This document shows positions 46,485-58,393 of a stretch of DNA of 64,000 nt, piece after piece. The notes beneath the pieces were generated by a model. It saw only the letters and a program-made list of their open reading frames with translations. It had not been told where the DNA came from and made no database searches. Each line of letters begins with the position of its first letter. The first letter of the stretch is position 1. The DNA lies in NCBI GenBank assembly GCA_002221725.1, contig NJFT01000064.1, forward strand, positions 62,001 to 126,000, given 5' to 3'. This stretch comes from Scedosporium boydii. Taxonomy: Eukaryota; Ascomycota; Sordariomycetes; Microascales; Microascaceae. The position numbers and the translations under genes are program-made.

Positions 46485-47003
46485 CTTGTGCAGCGTTTGA
46501 CGGAGGAATCAAGTTTGATTATTAAAGATAAACTTTTGTTGCTCGCAATCTTGAAGTCGGATGCGTCGGGTAAGAAATGGGAAAGCAGGTAGATGAGTCC
46601 AAAGATGGTCTATTCAGCAAATACACGCCTTGGAAGGTGATCTGCCTAACGAACCCAAAGTCGGAAGAAAAAAAAAAATTCAAAGTGGGAGGGTTTCCTT
46701 ATCTTATCGGAATGAGGGGCATGAACTGTTCGCACTGTCATAATATACCCGATTCAAGTGTTCTTGTACAGTGTCTATCTAAATTCTACACTCCAACAAA
46801 CCTGCTTTTACGAATTTGCCCCGCGATCCCCCCAATTAATCAGCGTCAAGAGTCGTCCAGTTCTTCATCACTACCCGTTTCTCTCTCTCGTGTGTCATTT
46901 TCTTTCAAAACACGCCCCTCTCTACGAGTTGACTGGGTTTAAAAGGGTTATATTTTCAAGAAATAGAGTGTTACTAGGAAGCGTTTTGCGTACCACCGTC
47001 ACC
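46485..47003. promoter_or_regulatory. Bidirectional promoter of LTV1 (-) and LSG1 (+)
   Basis: This is the only sequence between two divergent ribosome-biogenesis start codons. It holds an A-run entering TTC (~46668-46685), loosely like the yeast RRPE element, and a GATGAG at ~46591, the core of the yeast PAC element. Whether these yeast motifs work in this fungus is uncertain. Confidence 0.45.
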
Positions 47004-49137
47004 ATGGGGCTCCCAAAGTCCAAGAAGTCCGTCGGCCTCGGCAGCCAGTTGATGAAGGACCGTCTGGGCAGAGGCAAAGGAAACGACAGGAAGCGGGGTT
47101 CAGCCATTGCCAGAATAGACCATGCGACAGGTGAAGAAGTGAGTTCTTGACTCTTTGAGCGCATGAGAAGGAAAACCGTATCGTGCAAGGGCAACGACTA
47201 ACATGCGCTCCTCTCAGTACCTCACCAACGACAAGAAGCAAGCAGGATGGGTCAAGATGCGATCAGTGACAGAGCAAGGCGCCCTCGACGAGTTCCTCGC
47301 GACAGCAGAGCTTGCCGGAACGGATTTTACGGCCGAGAAGACCAATAACGTCAAGATTATCCATACCGACCAGAAGAACCCGTACCTACTCACCTCGGCG
47401 GAAGAGCGGCGGCTACTCGGAAAGCACAAGCAGCACAGGGGACGGCTAACCGTACCGCGGCGGCCGAAGTGGGATGCGTCTACAACACCGGAGGAACTAG
47501 ACGCCCTTGAGCGAGCGAGTTTCCTTGCATGGCGCAGGGGTCTAGCGGAGCTGGAGGAAAACAACGACCTTCTGATGACGCCGTTCGAACGGAATCTCGA
47601 GGTGTGGAGGCAGCTGTGGCGAGTGATTGAGCGGTCCGATCTCGTTGTCCAGATTGTCGATGCTCGAAGCCCGCTACTGTTCAGATCGGAAGATCTCGAG
47701 AACTACGTCAAGGATATTGACCCGAGGAAGGAGAATCTTTTGCTCATCAACAAGGCCGATATGCTTACACTCACTCAACGGGAGGCGTGGGCCCGGTATT
47801 TGCGACAGGCTGGTATAAAGTTCAAATTCTTCTCCGCGCATCTTGCAAAGGAAGCCAATGAAGCGGAGCTTACAGATGAAGACGAGGATGAGGACGAGGA
47901 TGAGGACTACGCTGCGCCTTCAAACAAAGGGAAACAAACCGAGAGGATAGTGATAGAGGGTGAAGAGAGCACGGAGGAGGAAGACAGCGGCGAGGAGGAG
48001 GAGGGGGCTGATAACGAAAACATTGACGAAGATGATTTGAGGATATTGACAGTCCAGGAGCTAGAGCAGCTCTTCTTCGACACTGCGCCCGATATCCCTG
48101 GTTAGTCTTACACCAACACGCCTTGTCTTGCTTACCCGAATCGACTTCAGAATACTAACGATCCAGCAGATTCAGAGCCTGATAGGAAACTCCAAATTGG
48201 GTTGGTTGGCTATCCCAATGTGGGAAAGTCCTCCACCATCAACGCTCTTATTGGGGCGACGAAGGTGTCAGTATCGGCTACGCCAGGAAAGACGAAGCAC
48301 TTCCAGACAATCCACCTCAGCGACAAGGTAGTACTGTGCGATTGTCCCGGTCTAGTGTTCCCCAATTTCGCGACGACAAAGGCGGATTTGGTATGCAACG
48401 GCGTTTTGCCCATCGACCAAATGAGGGAATACACGGGACCATGTGGGCTAGTGGCACACAGGATACCGAAACCTTTCCTCGAAGCTCTCTACGGCATCGA
48501 GATTAAGACACGACCACTCGAGGAAGGCGGCACAGGCGTTCCCACGGCGTCGGAGATGCTACGGGCCTACGCCAAGGCGAGGGGCTTCCAGACCCAGGGA
48601 TTAGGACAGCCAGACGAATCTAGAGCGGCGCGATTCATCCTCAAAGACTACGTCAACGGCAAGCTGCTCTACTGCCACCCGCCCCCGGGCGACTATGACG
48701 CTAAGGAGTTTAACCGCGAACTCTACGACGAATACCACCTGCCAGAGAAGAGGCGCACAAGGCTCCCCGAGAGCCGAAGAGCTGCTCTCGAGGCGGAGCT
48801 TCACGGACTTTCCCTCGAGGATGACGACGGAGAACTCAGCCTAGCAAGCGCGGATATCGGTGGTCTTGGTCCCCTGCCCGAAGGACCAAAGTCGAGGAAC
48901 CTCGATAAGCGCTTCTTCGGACCTGGAGCTAGCAATGCGGGACATCTGAGCATGCCGTTCAATTACAAATACTCTGAGCAGGGAAGCAGGCAGTTAGTGG
49001 GGAGGAAAGCGAAGGCGATGTATGCGTTGGAAAATGGGTTGGACCCGAAGGATGTTCGGATGGGATCTGGCAAAAAGCATTTCAAAGGAGGACCGAGGAA
49101 CGGAAAGAAAAAGAAGGCTGTTGCGCTAGATGATTGA
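47004..49137 (+). CDS. LSG1: Large-subunit GTPase Lsg1 (cytoplasmic 60S maturation, Nmd3 release)
   Basis: Exons 47004-47138, 47218-48100 and 48170-49137 encode 661 residues. The start has a strong context (CACCATGG), and the N-terminus MGLPKSKKSVGLGSQL is conserved. The GTPase is circularly permuted: the G4 motif NKAD (223-226) precedes G1 GYPNVGKSS (353-361) and G3 DCPG. An acidic D/E insert (DEDEDEDEDEDYAAP, EEEDSGEEEEG) separates G4 and G1, as is usual for the family. The C-terminus is basic (KKHFKGG, KKKKA). Lsg1 acts late in 60S maturation to release the export adaptor Nmd3. The last acceptor is CAGCAG, so the protein may or may not carry one extra residue. Confidence 0.97.
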
Positions 49138-50203
49138 GAAAAAGGAAAGGATAGCATTCTCTATTTCGGGGATTTTTCATTTCTGTAGGGAGTCCAAAAA
49201 TAAACGCAATGGAATGGTATGTCGCCGGGAGTCTGAACTAAACTACGAAGTAATGTGTTGATGCCCATGATGCTTTTGATCCGTTTCTTTTCGTCCGTGA
49301 AGCGAACGGCAGCCGAGGAAGCGGATCCGGGGATAAGACAGGCACGAACGACGGATCATAATCATACCACGGCAAACGACAGACGCACGTTTATTCGTTT
49401 ATTCGAGGGGCCGAGCCAGGCGTTCTCGCATTTGGAGCAATGAGAGGGCGTCTCTTGTGTGGGACAAATGAGACAACAAGACTTTGTCCTGCTGCTTTAG
49501 GACTGGTCCTCCGTATCAAGATCTAGGCATGTCCACTCTCGGTCCGCCCCCACGACTTCAGTGGACTGCATCAATGCCTGGCCAGGCTGTCTGATCAAGA
49601 CACTGATCTGTCTACTGATACCCGTTCCCTGTTGGTACTTGTGGCTTGGCGCAGTGTGGTACGAAGTACGAAGTACGCTCGACGCTTCAAGTGCACTGCG
49701 AAGTACACTATAGTTTAGTTAAGCAGCCGGACTTCTTCAACCCTCCAATCCCAAATCCCAAATGCCTGGCGCCGATCCGGTGGAATCTGGGGTTGTTCCA
49801 AATCCAAGAAATCCTCCCCCCGCCTTCTTGCATTAACCCCGTCAAGTTACCTCGGCACGACATCGAAACCTTGGCTTGACGGCGGAGTTCGTGCAGGTCT
49901 ACACTATTAGCTGCCCCTGTTCACTGGGTCCCGGCAAGCTCATCGCTCAGTCGACTCCATGAAATCAATTGATTTATCCCCGAAATCAGCTTACGCCGCA
50001 TTCGTCACTTCTTCTATTAATGGTGCCGGACGCGCTGCTGCATGTGGATTTTCTAAACTTCTTTGGAGCTTTGAATTTAAGTCTTCGATCCCAACCTTGA
50101 CAACCTCGAGGATATTTCCGTTTTTCTTTTACTCCTCCTTGGTTTTATCCCCCGTTAGTATTTATTTTTCTGTGTAGAAAGGAGAAGAAGATTATTCGAC
50201 AAA
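49138..50203. other. Intergenic, no gene supported
   Basis: This stretch separates LSG1 from the acyl-CoA dehydrogenase gene on the same strand. A short GTACGAA repeat occurs at ~49658-49678. No coding frame is supported. Confidence 0.5.
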
Positions 50204-51941
50204 ATGTCTGCCAAGATTCCCTCCATTGTAAGCTCCAATCTTGAATCTTGCCCCTGATGTCATACATCATCCCGCCCTGAGAAAAGCTGCGAGGATATTG
50301 TCCAGCATCGGAGGCCATGCGATTGACACAAAGACTCCCCGCAACTAGGTACAAGAGCGCGTTAGCGAGAGGGCCCGCAAGGCCCTCGACGCAGTCGCCA
50401 AGTTCGTCGAAGAAGAATGCATTCCGTAAGTGTCACCTGCCTGTGTTCATCCCCCCCTTCCACCATGATCGGCCAAAGCTCACACCATGCCTCACCCTCT
50501 CCAGCGCCGACCCCGTTTTCAACGCGCAGATCGGCGAAGGCGACGCCCGCTGGGAATCCTACCCCGCCATCATCGAGAACCTCAAGGCCCGCGCCCGCTC
50601 CCTCGGCCTCTGGAACATGTTCCTCCCCAAGGGCCACTACAAGGAATCGCCCGGCTTCACCAACCTCGAGTACGGCCTCATGGCTGAGTGGCTCGGCCGA
50701 TCGCACATCGCTTCCGAGGCCACCAACTGCGCGGCGCCTGATACCGGTAACATGGAGGTGCTGGCCAAGTACGGCAACGAGGCGCAGAAGAGGACGTGGT
50801 TGGCGCCTCTTATGGATGGGAAGATTCGCTCGGCATTTTTGATGACGGAGCCGGATATTGCTAGTTCGGATGCTACGAACATTCAGCTTACCATGAGGAG
50901 GGAAGGAAACGAATATGTTCTGAACGGATCTGTATGTTCGCGCCTGTATACCGTGGGGCTTGAAAACATACACTGACGACATATCATAGAAATGGTGGTC
51001 TAGCGGCGCCGGTGACCCCAGGTGCAAGATCTACATCGTCATGGGCAAGAGTGACCCCAGCAACCCCGACCCTTACAAGCAGCAGTCCGTCATCCTCGTC
51101 CCCGCCGAGACCCCCGGAATCACCATCCACCGCATGCTCTCGGTCTACGGCTACGACGATGCGCCTCATGGCCACGGCCACATCAGCTTCAAGAACGTCC
51201 GCGTACCCGCCACGAACCTCGTCCTTGGCGAGGGCCGCGGTTTCGAGATCATCCAGGGCCGTCTTGGACCTGGTCGTATCCACCACTGCATGAGGACCAT
51301 TGGTGCTGTACGTAAACCATTCTCTCTCCCTCCTGTCCCTCTCTTTTTTTTTCCCCCGGTTTCTCTTTCGTATATGTATTACCCTGCCGAGGAATGTCAA
51401 GAAACTGACCAAGGAAAAACTATACCCACAGGCTGAGAAAGCCCTCGAATGGATGATCATGCGCATCAACGACCCCAAAAAGACCACCTTCGGCAAACAA
51501 CTCAAAGACCACGGCGTAATTCTCGAATGGGTCGCCCGCTCCCGCATCGAAATCGACGCCGCCCGCCTCCTCGTCCTCAACGCCGCCATCAAGATGGACG
51601 ACCTGGGCCCCAAGGCCGCCCTCAAGGAGATCGCCGAGGCCAAGGCCACCGTTCCCCAGGTCGCCCTTACCGTCATCGACCGCGCCGTCCAGTCGTTCGG
51701 CGGCGCCGGTGTCTCTCAGGAGACGCCCCTGGCGAACATGTGGGCGCTGATTCGCACGCTGAGGTTGGCTGATGGGCCTGACGAGGTGCATCTGAGGCAG
51801 CTGGGCAGGAATGAGAGCAGGAGGGGGAAGGAGGTGACTGATAAGATTCAGTGGCAGAGGGAGAAGACGGAGGAGTTGTTGAAGGCTCTTGGGTTGGTGA
51901 GGCGGCAGCCTGGGACGAAGATTGTGAAGTCTAAGATTTAG
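50204..51941 (+). CDS. Acyl-CoA dehydrogenase, ACAD10/11-like, with putative PTS1
   Basis: Exons 50204-50227 (24 nt), 50349-50425, 50505-50931, 50990-51307 and 51432-51941 encode 451 residues. The dehydrogenase fold shows the N-terminal helical part ([15 protein letters not shown]), the flavin-binding middle ([31 protein letters not shown]) and the C-terminal helices ([44 protein letters not shown]). [12 protein letters not shown] and DGPDEVH are typical of the ACAD10/11 branch rather than short- or medium-chain enzymes, and the kinase-like domain of animal ACAD10/11 is absent. The protein ends KSKI, a PTS1-like tripeptide, so peroxisomal location is plausible. The substrate cannot be told from sequence. 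Start choice relies on the tiny first exon MSAKIPSI joining [13 protein letters not shown]. Confidence 0.9.
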
Positions 51942-52369
51942 GGGGAAGAAATCTACATGTTGGTCCAATGTATGCAGTGTCTTGATAGTGCAGAGGTACA
52001 GTAGCAGCATGGTGTTCTATATGGACACTCTCACATCGTCAGCTGCTGCTCAAAGGGAATATGAATAAGTCTGATTTGAATTGAAATCAAAGATTGACAA
52101 GGAAGGAACAAACCACACCTTGTCCCTCACTCTTCACTCTTCATCATCTAACTCCAGCATCGTATACCAGGATAACAAGGATTCGCTACATGCCCCTTCC
52201 TCCAGTGGCCCTCCCTCAATCAACTAAAGAACGATTCGTTTCCTCCTCAAGATAAAGAATCCCAAACTAAACAAGTCCAACACCAACATCAAACCCTCCA
52301 CTGTACACTTTACACTTTGCTCTCATCTCTTTATTCTAATCAAATCTGGTTTAACCAGACGTTAACGCG
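51942..52369. other. Intergenic
   Basis: The 3' flank of the acyl-CoA dehydrogenase gene and the upstream region of the small coiled-coil gene. No coding frame is supported. Confidence 0.5.
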
Positions 52370-52705
52370 ATGCCGTCCACCAAGTCTCAAAACCCCTCCG
52401 CAGTCCAAGGGGAGATCTGGAGGGCTTTGCATAATATCGAGCAAACTCTTGAGCAGTTTCAGCAGGAAGTTGACGAGGGATTCAAACAATTTCACCAGAG
52501 CTTGGATCGTATTGACCAGACACTTGGCCGTGTTGAGGAGAGACTTGAACAAATTGGCCGGAGACTCGGCCATGATGAGGAGAGAACCGGAAATGATCAA
52601 GGCACAGTTGACCTGATCCACCGGATACTCCGAACCCGAGCCCGGTAAGTTGGTTCAGTCCGTCTATTCAAGTCTTCCATCTAACAATGTTCTAGTAAAC
52701 GATAA
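52370..52705 (+). CDS. Small coiled-coil protein of unknown function
   Basis: Exon 1 is 52370-52644 and a likely second exon is 52696-52705, giving 94 residues. The 51-nt intron has a perfect GTAAGT donor, a CTAAC branch site and TTCTAG acceptor; without splicing the protein ends two residues earlier at RAR. The centre is a heptad-rich helix (residues ~18-70, LEQFQQEVDEGFKQF, LDRIDQTLGRVEERLEQIG). The C-terminus is basic (RTRARKR). No signal peptide, membrane segment or family was recognised. Support comes from the clean splice signals and helix pattern only. Confidence 0.5.
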
Positions 52706-53836
52706 TTGAAATTCTGTTGCTGCCATACAAAACAGTTTGAACGGGACGAAACGGCAGAGACGGAAACGGAGATTGGAATTCAGATCTTGCTTTGAGAAGC
52801 CCGATATTGCGGAATTGGCATCCGGGGGTGTTGGGATGATGGAGGATGATGGACACTCGGGCGTGTGTCTGCTAGGTGTCAGCCCGATTGGCGCTTTCCA
52901 AACTTGACTCTTGAGAGATATTGGGCGAAGCCCTTCAATGCAACACAATAACATGAGACTCATTCCGGTATCCCCTTCGAGCTGTAGGTAGTGAGGGGCG
53001 AGGAGCCAGGGACAAGAGGTGTCTTGTTCTTTCCTGATACGATCTTCGATTCTATGATCATAGAGACCACAGGATTTCCATGGCGCACCAAAGCCCTTCT
53101 AAATATTTTGGTTTCTGCCTCCTTATCCTTATATTTCCAGTCTACGGTTGGGGCCCTTGCCGGACTTAGAACGAGATTCATCCTGGTGTGAAGTCTTAGG
53201 ACATCGCCCACCATCTTGTCCTCTTCTCCGAGGAAACGGACAGTTTTATTTCGTAGGTCTTAATCGTGGCAGTATTTATTCTTTGAAACCCAAGATTTGG
53301 AGTTGAAATTTGTCTTGGAATGAGAAGGAGCAGTCTACGACGTCGCAGCTTGAGCTTCAGCTGGCTGGTTGTGTGTTGCTGTTGCCTGGCCAACGGCCCC
53401 ACGTTGTTTCCTTCGCACATCTCCACCACACCTTCCCTCCCTGGGCTTAGCTAAACAGTTTACGATCCCTGCTCATCTCCAATTTTGTCTACTTTTATTT
53501 ACTTTGATTCCAAGTACATCACTCTTCTCTCTTCCTCAATCCGCCGTTCAAACATCGAAGCTTGTTTATTCGGATCTCCCTCCGAATAATTTGGAAACAA
53601 AGAAAAGAGAAAAAAGAAAAAAAGTCTACCTCCCATCAGGGCTTTTAATTCTCGGAGAAATCCTTTTTTGTTCTCTAACACCCATTTGTTCTCTCCGACG
53701 ACTTAACGTACCTCCCTCACGATCTCTCAACTCTACAGAGAACGAAATCACTCACATCTCTTTAACCTCTTTAACCGGCCCCATTTTCGAACAAATACTT
53801 ATCCGCACTCGACGAAGAAAAGAGACCGACGCAACA
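52706..53836. other. Intergenic and probable SPO12 leader
   Basis: No coding frame is supported. The last ~400 bases are pyrimidine-rich and run to the SPO12 start codon, suggesting a long 5' leader. Confidence 0.5.
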
Positions 53837-54445
53837 ATGTCCGGCATCCTCTCCAACAAGGACGTCAACGCCCCCATGCTCACCGCCGAGCAACAACCCG
53901 CCACCAAGTCCATCAAGAGCATGGAATACCACCGCCAGATCCTCCATTCCAAAATGGAAGCCGAGAAGTCAGTTACCGCTCTCTCTTCTACTAACCCGTC
54001 TCTATCTCCTCCCAGCCACCACCACCAGGCAGCTTCCAGCGAAGCCACCAAGCATCCTCCTCTTCCTCTTCCCAATTCTGTCATCCATAACAAGAGTACT
54101 CGTCCGGACGAGAACAAGCCCGAGATATCTCATAGCAACGACGGGCTTACCAACACCGCCCTGTCCTCTGTGGCTCTTCGGAGACTTAGGCAGAACAAGC
54201 AGTATATCTCGCCTTCGGATAACATCATGAGTCCTTGTACCGCCAAGCTCAATGCCCTGCGCAACAAGCAGGTTGGAAAGTAAGTCATTTACCTTTCTTT
54301 TATCAATTTTCTCTCTCCGTCTCTCGTCTGTCCCTCGAGATGGTATGAGTTCTAACGTAGACCTTGTAGGGTCAAGCCCAAGTCTCTATTCGCTCAGGGC
54401 GTCGCTAAGAAGCTCGATGCCTCGAAGAAGGACACCGCCTTGTAA
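53837..54445 (+). CDS. SPO12: Spo12-family cell-cycle regulator
   Basis: Exons 53837-54279 and 54370-54445 encode 172 residues. The diagnostic Spo12 motif, ISPSDNIMSPCTAKLNALRN, sits near residues 125-145 and is followed by VKPKSLFAQ. The intron falls just after the motif (GK|VKPK), and the acceptor restores frame. The rest is low-complexity, with a His/Ser/Pro-rich middle. In yeasts Spo12 promotes mitotic exit and meiotic divisions through release of the Cdc14 phosphatase. The ATG in ACAATGTCCGG was chosen; an open frame extends far upstream but through pyrimidine-rich leader sequence without family features. Confidence 0.85.
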
Positions 54446-54945
54446 GGCCCCTTGACTGGACCAATTAAATCTTCTTTATTTCTTTCTTCTCTTTTCTTTT
54501 GCCTCCTCCCTTTCGGGGGAGGAAAGAAGAGGGAACTTGTGTTTTCTTCTTTCCTGTTTGGTTCTGTACACTTTCATCCGGTTTCTACGATTCTATCGCT
54601 TCTGTTTTTCTTTTCCTTTTTTTTTTTTTCATTCAATTGTTAGGGAGGATCATAATGTCTGTTGATAAAAGGCAAGGACGGTCTTGGCACTCGATCTCCA
54701 TCGTCCACGTCAGGGACGAGGGAAACCTTTCTGGTAGTTTTATGGGCGTTTCGGAGGATTACACGAATACCTGGTGAAAGAAAAAGCTGCAGGCTTGGGG
54801 TTTTCTCATGATACGTTATGAACTTAGAATCAATTGACCGGCTTTGGTTTTTGTCTTCCTTAAAAACTCTCACGATACAGGGTATCCCCGGTGCCATGCC
54901 TGTGAGCGTGTGGGAAGAATGAGGATCAATCGCGAAACAAGCCCG
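54446..54945. other. Convergent intergenic region
   Basis: The 3' flanks of SPO12 (+) and RBG2 (-) meet here; it includes a long T-run near 54615-54630. No coding frame is supported. Confidence 0.5.
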
Positions 54946-56500
54946 TCACGCGCGCCAACCACTGACGATATACACGACATCCCCATCCGCAACCACATGT
55001 CCCAACCCAGTCCGCTGAGGCACATGCCTCGCGCTAGCACCCCACACGAGCGCATACTTAAACGTATCCTTCATCGTCCGGTGAATCTGATCACACACGT
55101 CCTCAATCGTGCTCCCATGCCTCACAATCAGCGCCTCCTCGAAATTCGGCTCGATGCCCTTCCTCTTGGTGTATATCCGGATGAGGTTCAACTCCTTCCA
55201 GCACCGATCCACGACATCCTGCACGCCGAGGTCGAGCTCACAGCTCATGACGACGGTGTTGGGCTCGCGCGCCAACTGGTCGAGGAACTCGATGGACACG
55301 CTGTCGATCTTGTTGTAGACGTAGAGGCACTTGATGTACTTGCGGTGGTCCTTCATGATGACGTCGATGAGGTCGTCGACGGTGCAGTTTTCGTCTCGGA
55401 CGAGGACTTCGCAGTTGAGGAGCTTGTAGTCGCGGAGAATGTTGTAGATCATTTTTTCGTCGAGGTATTTGGGAGGGGATTGGAAGGTGATTTTCATGCC
55501 GCCGGCCTTTTTCGGTTTGAGGTAGATGTTCCTAAGGCAGTGTGAGTCGCGGTAGCAGACCTCGGGATGAATACACCAAAGAAGAGAATGACAACACGTA
55601 CGGAGGTGTCCTGTTCAAACGAATACCCACAGCTTCAAGTTCAGCTTCTAGAAGCGCCCTCTGCTCCGCCCGCTTCGTGGCATCTAGCACCATGAGAATC
55701 ATGTCGCTTGTCTTGGCCGCCGAAATCACCTGCCGTCCACGTCCCTTGCCCTCGGCGGCACCTTCGATAATACCTGGTAGATCGAGGAGTTGGATCTCAG
55801 CGCCGTCGTACTCTAGCACGCCGGGAATGGCCGTGAGAGTCGTGAAGGCATAGTATGCAACTTCCGACCTCGTCTTGGTAACTTTGGAGAGGAAGGTGGA
55901 TTTTCCTACTGACGGGAATCCGACTAGTGAGATTCTTGCATCGCCGCTTTTGCTCACGTCGAATCCCGCTCCCGGGCCACCGCCGGATCCCGGTCCGGGT
56001 TCAAGAAGTTGCGCTCGGAGTCGGGCAAGTTTGCTGTTGATGCGAGTTAGATTCGGGCTGGTGGGGGGGTTTCACGAGCTGAAGAGACTTGCCCTTTTAG
56101 TAGACCAAGATGGTATTCTGTGTGCGTGTTAGCCAAAAAAACGATTTTATCAAGGGGTTCATTCTAAAGTAATCAAAATATCAACGTACCTGTAGCCTTG
56201 TTCTCTAGATCAAAGAGTTAGTATGCCCGTCATCTCACATCCTATCTCATGCTGGTGGCGAAACAACCAAAATGCCTTGAAGACGAGACTCGTCGAGATG
56301 CCAGCAATACACTAATGACTAGCAAAAATGAAATTCTTCTCACGTCTAGGGTCGCTTACTCTGCGTCCTCTTCATCTCATCCTCAATCCTAAAGGGTGAA
56401 AGAAAATATAATTAGCACTCTGATTCATCTTCCAGGCCACCCACCCCGCTAACTTCTTGAAGTCAACTTACTCCTTGATCTTGTCTGTGATATTGACCAT
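54946..56500 (-). CDS. RBG2: DRG-family GTPase Rbg2/DRG2
   Basis: Six exons (56500-56472, 56388-56360, 56204-56190, 56117-56093, 56033-55602, 55531-54946) encode 371 residues. The assembled N-terminus [20 protein letters not shown] then [18 protein letters not shown] is the conserved DRG start and no continuous frame contains it. The GTPase shows G1 [10 protein letters not shown]3 [20 protein letters not shown] and G4 NKID, and a C-terminal TGS domain ([24 protein letters not shown]). The sequence follows DRG2 rather than DRG1 ([28 protein letters not shown]). Rbg2 acts with Gir2 on ribosomes under stress. The first four exons are 29, 29, 15 and 25 nt, and intron 4 (56034-56092) must be GC..AG. 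Confidence 0.94.
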
Positions 56501-56971
56501 CTTGACGGTTTCGACCTGCAGAAGCAGGATTTAAAATTACCCGAACAACTACACAAAGAAAAGAATGGGTGGGAAAAACACCCGTCACGGGCCAAATTTG
56601 AAGAGGACTTGGGATGAATATGAAATCGCGAATCCTTCCTTGACGTCTATGGCGGGGCAGTTTTCCGAAGAATGATTGAATTTGGCGGGGTGAGAGACCC
56701 AGAGGTACTGTGGCTGGTGCGCCACTGCCGTGAAGTGGCCTGGACTGCCAGCAGCCTACGCACCGCCACAGCCTTACCATTTCATTCGCCACATATCTCG
56801 AGTAAAAACAATCCGACCCAGCAACCTCAACTTCGCAGAGACATCGTGAGAAGCCCTGCTATCGTCATAAACGCCGTCTAATCAGACTATCTATCTACAA
56901 TTAGAAAACACTTCCATCAACGACATACCCACACACCCGCACGCAATCACATCCCTCATAACCTAGCGACC
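56501..56971. promoter_or_regulatory. Shared promoter between RBG2 (-) and CWC2 (+)
   Basis: The start codons are divergent and separated by 471 bases. No specific motif was recognised; bidirectionality is inferred from spacing. Confidence 0.4.
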
Positions 56972-58254
56972 ATGTCAGACGAAGAACCCCAGGTCGAGAC
57001 GACGCCGCAGGCCGTCGTGACCGAGTCAACCCCCCAGCAAGAAGACGGCGCCGGCGCCCTCGTACCCGCAAACGGCAGCACCGAAGTCGCGCCTCCCAAA
57101 AAAGTCAAAAAGATCATCCGCAAGAAGAGGCGGCCCGCCCGACCGCAAGTAGACCCGTCCTTCATCACCTCGGAGCCACCACCACAAACCGGCACTGTCT
57201 TCAACATCTGGTACAACAAATGGTCGGGCGGCGACAACGAGGACAAGTACCTATCCAAGACCCACGCCAAGGGTCGGTGCAACATTGCGCAAGATAGCGG
57301 GTACACGAAGGCCGATAGGATACCAGGCAGCTACTTTTGTCTGTTCTTCGCGAGGGGGATATGTCCCAAGGGTCCTGACTGCGACTATCTGCATCGGCTG
57401 CCGACGATTCACGACTTGTTTAACCCGAACGTGGATTGTTTTGGGAGGGATAAGTTTTCGGATTACAGGGATGATATGGGCGGTGTGGGGAGTTTTACGA
57501 GGCAGAATAGGACGGTTTATGTTGGGAGGATAGTTGTGTCGGAGGATATTGAGGAGATTGTCGCGAGACACTTTGCGGAATGGGGTCAGATTGAACGAAG
57601 TGAGTATTTTCTATTCCCTTTCTTGCCGCGCTTTTAAAGAGGCATATATTAACCCTCTATCTTTTAGTCCGTGTCCTAAACACCCGTGGAGTCGCATTCA
57701 TCACCTACAGCAACGAAGCCAACGCCCAATTCGCCAAAGAAGCCATGGCCCACCAATCCCTCGACCACGAAGAAGTCCTCAACGTCCGATGGGCGACCCC
57801 CGACCCAAACCCCATGGCACAAGCGCGAGAGGCGAGGAGGATCGAAGAACAAGCGGCAGAGGCCATCAGGCGCGCTCTGCCCGCCGAGTTCGTCGCCGAG
57901 ATAGAGGGCAAGGATCCCGAGGCGAGGAAGAGGAGGAGGATTGAGAGCAGCTACGGACTCTCGGGTTATCAGGCTCCCGATGAGATTCACTTTGCGGTTG
58001 GGGCTAATGCCGTCAACCCTCTCGGACGACAGGGATATGAGTTGGAGGAAGGGCAGCAGCAACAACATCAGTCGGGGAATGGCACGGCTGACCCGCCGTT
58101 GGCAATAGAGGCGGCGCCAGAGCAAGGGGCGGGCATATTTTCGAGCAGTACTATTGCGGCACTGAATTCTGCCAAGATGGCAGTCGCGTCGAAACGAAAG
58201 GCGGCGGCGCCAGCGGGACCGTTAGTCGCGTATGATAGCGATGACGATGAATGA
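56972..58254 (+). CDS. CWC2: Pre-mRNA-splicing factor Cwc2 (NTC-related, zinc finger + RRM)
   Basis: Exons 56972-57599 and 57668-58254 encode 404 residues. After a disordered basic N-terminus (KKVKKIIRKKRRP) comes the Torus/CCCH module: C103, then C123, C131, C137 and H141 in YFCLFFARGICPKGPDCDYLH. The RRM follows with RNP2 RTVYVGRI and RNP1 RGVAFITY, interrupted by the single intron. The C-terminus is helical, then Gln/Ala-rich, and ends in an acidic DSDDDE. Cwc2 contacts U6 snRNA and helps shape the spliceosome active centre. Its 3' end faces UreF with 139 bases between stop codons. Confidence 0.95.
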
Positions 58255-58393
58255 GTTTGGTGGAAATTTGTAACATTATCATAATTGCCTGCCATTATAG
58301 ATAGAATCGAGATACCAAAGGAGCCTTGCCGCTGCCATCACGACTGCCATCACTGAGCACACCTCCCTTCCCCTGTGAAGCTTCTTTATCAAT

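Noticed and set aside
53369..53836. Upstream extension of the SPO12 open frame
   Set aside because: The translated sequence is pyrimidine-derived Ser/Leu/Pro-rich noise; the ATG at 53837 has a good context and begins the family-like part.
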